From JALEFZ01 sp964564415 (GTDB taxonomy: Bacteria > Bacteroidota > Bacteroidia > J057), in the NCBI GenBank assembly GCA_964564415.1, contig CAZMAV010000003.1, positions 186,001 to 250,000 on the forward strand: 64,000 nucleotides of DNA, written 5' to 3'. Shown piece after piece: positions 61,700-64,000 of the stretch. Numbering within the stretch: the first letter of the stretch is position 1; each line of letters starts with the position of its first letter. The notes under the pieces were generated by a model. It was not told the origin of the DNA. It saw only the letters and a list, made by a program, of their open reading frames with translations, and made no database searches. The position numbers and the translations under genes were made by a program.

Positions 61700-61874
61700 T
61701 GGGATGCTGGGATTTTAGATTAGGGTTGATTTTCTATACAATATTAAAGAAAGTTGGAGGAGATCCCCCAATGAATTTGAAAGCTTCAAGACTTTTCCGA
61801 CATTTTCTCGTATAAAACCTATCGGCTGTTAAATACCTGACAGGTCATCAAGGCCATCACCTAAAGATCCACTT

Positions 61875-63293
61875 ATGGACTCCTTATTGCTTATTTTGGG
61901 AGCCTCGGCAGTACTGATCATTTCATTTCTTTGTAATGTCCTCGCCCGTAAAACCAATATACCTTCTGTTCTTATGCTCATGTTGCTGGGTTTTGCCATA
62001 CAGCAATTCACCCAGTTTGAACAGGAAATGCTCAAGGACTACCTGGAAGTTATCGGGATCATAGGGGTTATCCTGATTGTCCTGGAGGCTGCTCTTGACC
62101 TCAAGTTGGAAAAAGAGAAGGTAGGCCTTATCACGAAATCGGCTTTTCTGGCGATTATCTTGCTTTTGTTGACTACCGCCATTATCGCTGTAGGCATATA
62201 CCTGGTCTACGGAGGAGCCTTTATCAATTACTTCAACCAGGATCTCCTACTTATCGACGTCAACCGACGCACCTGGTATGTCTGCTTTCTATACGCCATC
62301 CCCCTTGCTGTGATGAGTTCGGCCATCATCATTCCTTCAGTCAGTGGACTTATCAACCTGAAGAAAGAGTTTTTGATCTTCGAGTCGGCTTTTTCGGATA
62401 TCCTGGGAATTATACTTTTTTATTCCTATCTGGCCGCCGAACACAGTTCCGAGGGTTCCAACCTGATGGCGGGTACAGTGGGCAACATCTTCTTGACCCT
62501 GGTCCTTTCTGTGCTTATTTCCTACGGATTGATCATCCTTTTTCAAAATATAGAGGGGGCTGCCAAACTCTCCATGCTCATCGCTATTTTGTTGGGTTTG
62601 TATGCCCTGGGCAAATATTATCACCTCTCTCCCCTAATTCTGATCTTGGTATTTGGGCTCATGCTCAATAACCAGCAGTTGTTCTTCTTCGGATCTCTGA
62701 AGCGCTTCGTCCAGGAAAAACCTTTGGAAAAAATATTGGATAATCTCCATCTGATCACCCAGGAGGTGGCCTTCATGGTGAGAACCTTCTTCTTTGTAAT
62801 ATTTGGAATGTCGATCATCCTGGCCCAGGTTTTTCACTGGTCGGTGCCGGTCATTACCCTGATTGCCCTTTTGGCTATCTATGTTCCTCGCTTTTTGGGC
62901 CTGAAGGTAACCATGGGCAAGGACATCTACCCGGAGGTATTTGTGGCTCCCAGGGGCCTGATCACCGTCCTGCTTTTTTATGCCATTCCCGAAAACCTCA
63001 TTCCGCTAAGGGTAATGGGAGAAGCTGCGGACGGAAGCCTAGAAGTTCAGCCTATCTTTGAACCGGGGATTCTGGTGCTGGTCATATTATCTACCAGTTT
63101 GATCATGACCTATGGCTTGATTCGGAATGTCCACCTCAATCGTGCCAATAAGAAAAAAGAGGAAGCCAAGGGAGGAGACAAATCATCTTCTTCTGATCCC
63201 AAGCAGGGGGAGAAGACAGGAGGAGGTAAAAAGCCGGAATCCCCCGGAGAGTTTGTGAGCAACTTTCCTCCCCCCGGGCAAGAATTAGATTGA
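61875..63293 (+). CDS. CPA-type cation:proton antiporter
   Basis: A 472-residue inner-membrane antiporter with about 12 helices (for example LLILGASAVLIISFLCNVLA, SVLMLMLLGFAIQQF, VIGIIGVILIVLEAALDLKL). The central SSAIIIPSVSGL and SAFSDILGIILFYSY segments, with acidic residues in the ion-path helices, fit the CPA1/KefB-type Na+ or K+/H+ exchanger family. The last ~60 residues form a cytoplasmic tail rich in Lys, Ser, Gly and Pro (RANKKKEEAKGGDKSSSS). Ion specificity is not known. It is followed by a hairpin before the next gene. Confidence 0.88.
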   Translation: MDSLLLILGASAVLIISFLCNVLARKTNIPSVLMLMLLGFAIQQFTQFEQEMLKDYLEVIGIIGVILIVLEAALDLKLEKEKVGLITKSAFLAIILLLLTTAIIAVGIYLVYGGAFINYFNQDLLLIDVNRRTWYVCFLYAIPLAVMSSAIIIPSVSGLINLKKEFLIFESAFSDILGIILFYSYLAAEHSSEGSNLMAGTVGNIFLTLVLSVLISYGLIILFQNIEGAAKLSMLIAILLGLYALGKYYHLSPLILILVFGLMLNNQQLFFFGSLKRFVQEKPLEKILDNLHLITQEVAFMVRTFFFVIFGMSIILAQVFHWSVPVITLIALLAIYVPRFLGLKVTMGKDIYPEVFVAPRGLITVLLFYAIPENLIPLRVMGEAADGSLEVQPIFEPGILVLVILSTSLIMTYGLIRNVHLNRANKKKEEAKGGDKSSSSDPKQGEKTGGGKKPESPGEFVSNFPPPGQELD

Positions 63294-63343
63294 GCTTTCG
63301 CTGTTTTTGAGGGGGTAGGATGATATATTTGACTGATAAAGTC

Positions 63344-63373
63344 AGGGAAATGAGCCTTTTATCTCATTTCCCT
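63344..63373. terminator. Hairpin between antiporter and HAD genes
   Basis: Perfect 11-bp stem AGGGAAATGAG/CTCATTTCCCT with an 8-nt loop, 51 bp past the antiporter stop, and without a clear T-run. It may be a weak terminator or a leader element of the next gene. Confidence 0.45.
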
Positions 63374-63396
63374 ATCAAATAAACCTTCTTAAATCA

Positions 63397-64000
63397 ATGT
63401 TAGAAAATTCCATCCCTGTCAATAACCTGCTCATAGACCTTGGTGCTGTCCTATACGAAATTGACGTTCCAAAAACCGAAAAGGCGTATCGGTCCCTCCT
63501 CCCCGACCATTTCAAGGAAATAGATAGCAAGAGCTTGATGAAGCATCCCCTCTTCCTCCAACTGGATCAGGGACGAATTGAGATTGACGATTTTGCAACT
63601 TCCCTGATAGAGACCTTTGAGATGAAGGCCGATCCCCGGCAGATAAAGCAGGTGTGGAGGGAGTTATTGGTGGGGCTTTATCCAGGACGTACGGAATTGG
63701 TGCAGAAATTGGGGGAGAGGTACAGGCTGGCCCTGCTGAGCAATACCAGCCGTTACCATTTTGAGCATTATGAGGAAGCCTGCGGGCCTATGTTTGCTGC
63801 GATGGACTCTTTGTTTTTTTCCTTCGAAATGGGAATGACCAAGCCGAATCCAGAAATATATCTTCATGTACTCCAGCAGATGAACTGGAAGGCAGGGGAG
63901 ACCCTTTTCCTGGACGATTCTCCCTCTAACATAGATGCTGCAAAAGAATTGGGCCTTCAGGTCGTTTGGATAGAAGAAGCAGAGATGTTCGAGACCCTTG
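63397..64000 (+). CDS. HAD-superfamily hydrolase (YihX-like), 3' partial
   Basis: The frame from ATG 63397 is open to the right edge (over 200 codons). The start gives the HAD motif I as LLIDLGAVLYEID, the DLGxVL form seen in YihX-like phosphatases where the second aspartate is replaced. Motif II is LALLSNTSRYHF, motif III MTKPNPEIYLHVL and motif IV TLFLDDSPSNIDAA. The helical cap lies between motifs I and II. Members dephosphorylate small sugar phosphates or related compounds. A TATATTTG element (63324-63331) upstream may be part of its promoter. The C-terminus is beyond the window. Confidence 0.9.
   Translation, partial: MLENSIPVNNLLIDLGAVLYEIDVPKTEKAYRSLLPDHFKEIDSKSLMKHPLFLQLDQGRIEIDDFATSLIETFEMKADPRQIKQVWRELLVGLYPGRTELVQKLGERYRLALLSNTSRYHFEHYEEACGPMFAAMDSLFFSFEMGMTKPNPEIYLHVLQQMNWKAGETLFLDDSPSNIDAAKELGLQVVWIEEAEMFETL

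Noticed and set aside
1..64000. tRNA, rRNA or CRISPR arrays
   Set aside because: No T-loop GGTTCGAATCC-type signatures in intergenic regions, no rRNA segments and no regularly spaced direct repeats were found.

Overview
The window looks like a chromosomal segment of a Bacteroidota bacterium, most likely a Saprospiria-like lineage (the rank below phylum is inference). The evidence is a type IX secretion sorting domain on an M1 peptidase, many Spase II lipoproteins, beta-barrels and DUF5777/DUF5916-type proteins, CMP-Kdo synthesis (LPS), complex I genes, and promoter-like sites of the Bacteroidota form TTG-N17..23-TAnnTTTG. Genes are on both strands in short operons, and no rRNA, tRNA or CRISPR array was seen.

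Region 1-9.7 kb: a membrane protein that enters from the left edge and runs into a broken O-acetylhomoserine sulfhydrylase gene; a small secreted basic protein; a Rieske protein; a large PD40/VWA surface protein; a membrane protein overlapping kdsB; nuoJ-nuoK-nuoL ending at a terminator; and an Fsa/TalC aldolase facing them.

Region 9.8-19 kb is the most accessory-looking part. A CHAT cysteine protease fused to a STAND-like module is followed 40 bp later by a 1334-residue membrane protein carrying TPR, WG and seven WD40 repeats. A decayed IS4-type transposase separates these from two membrane-anchored coiled-coil proteins. This is the best candidate for a poorly described system, plausibly a sensor/protease (conflict or stress-response) pair.

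Region 19-28.6 kb: a cytochrome c lipoprotein / DUF5777 barrel / di-heme cytochrome cassette, an orphan ABC-3 metal permease, an IS1595-type transposase remnant, small membrane proteins and lipoproteins, a methyltransferase and a NUDIX hydrolase. Region 28.8-39.7 kb is a long minus-strand run: methyltransferase, small membrane protein, then tightly packed PhzF isomerase, TPR metallopeptidase, DNA methyltransferase and T9SS-secreted M1 aminopeptidase, with a DUF5916 barrel upstream.

Region 40-64 kb: a VLRF1/Vms1-like release-factor homologue behind a terminator-like hairpin, a toxin/Panacea-type antitoxin pair, an M14 carboxypeptidase, a DUF1611/DgcN-like enzyme, phosphofructokinase, an S9 peptidase, OxyR divergent from an ankyrin protein, a gamma-class carbonic anhydrase, a tandem CbxX-type AAA+ ATPase, an AraC-type regulator behind a structured leader, a UbiA prenyltransferase, a lone nuoI, HslV, a DUF255 protein, a CPA-type antiporter and a HAD hydrolase cut by the right edge.

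Four intergenic copies of a ~110-bp imperfect palindrome (near 23.1, 26.4, 40.0 and 46.5 kb) form a dispersed MITE/REP-like family.
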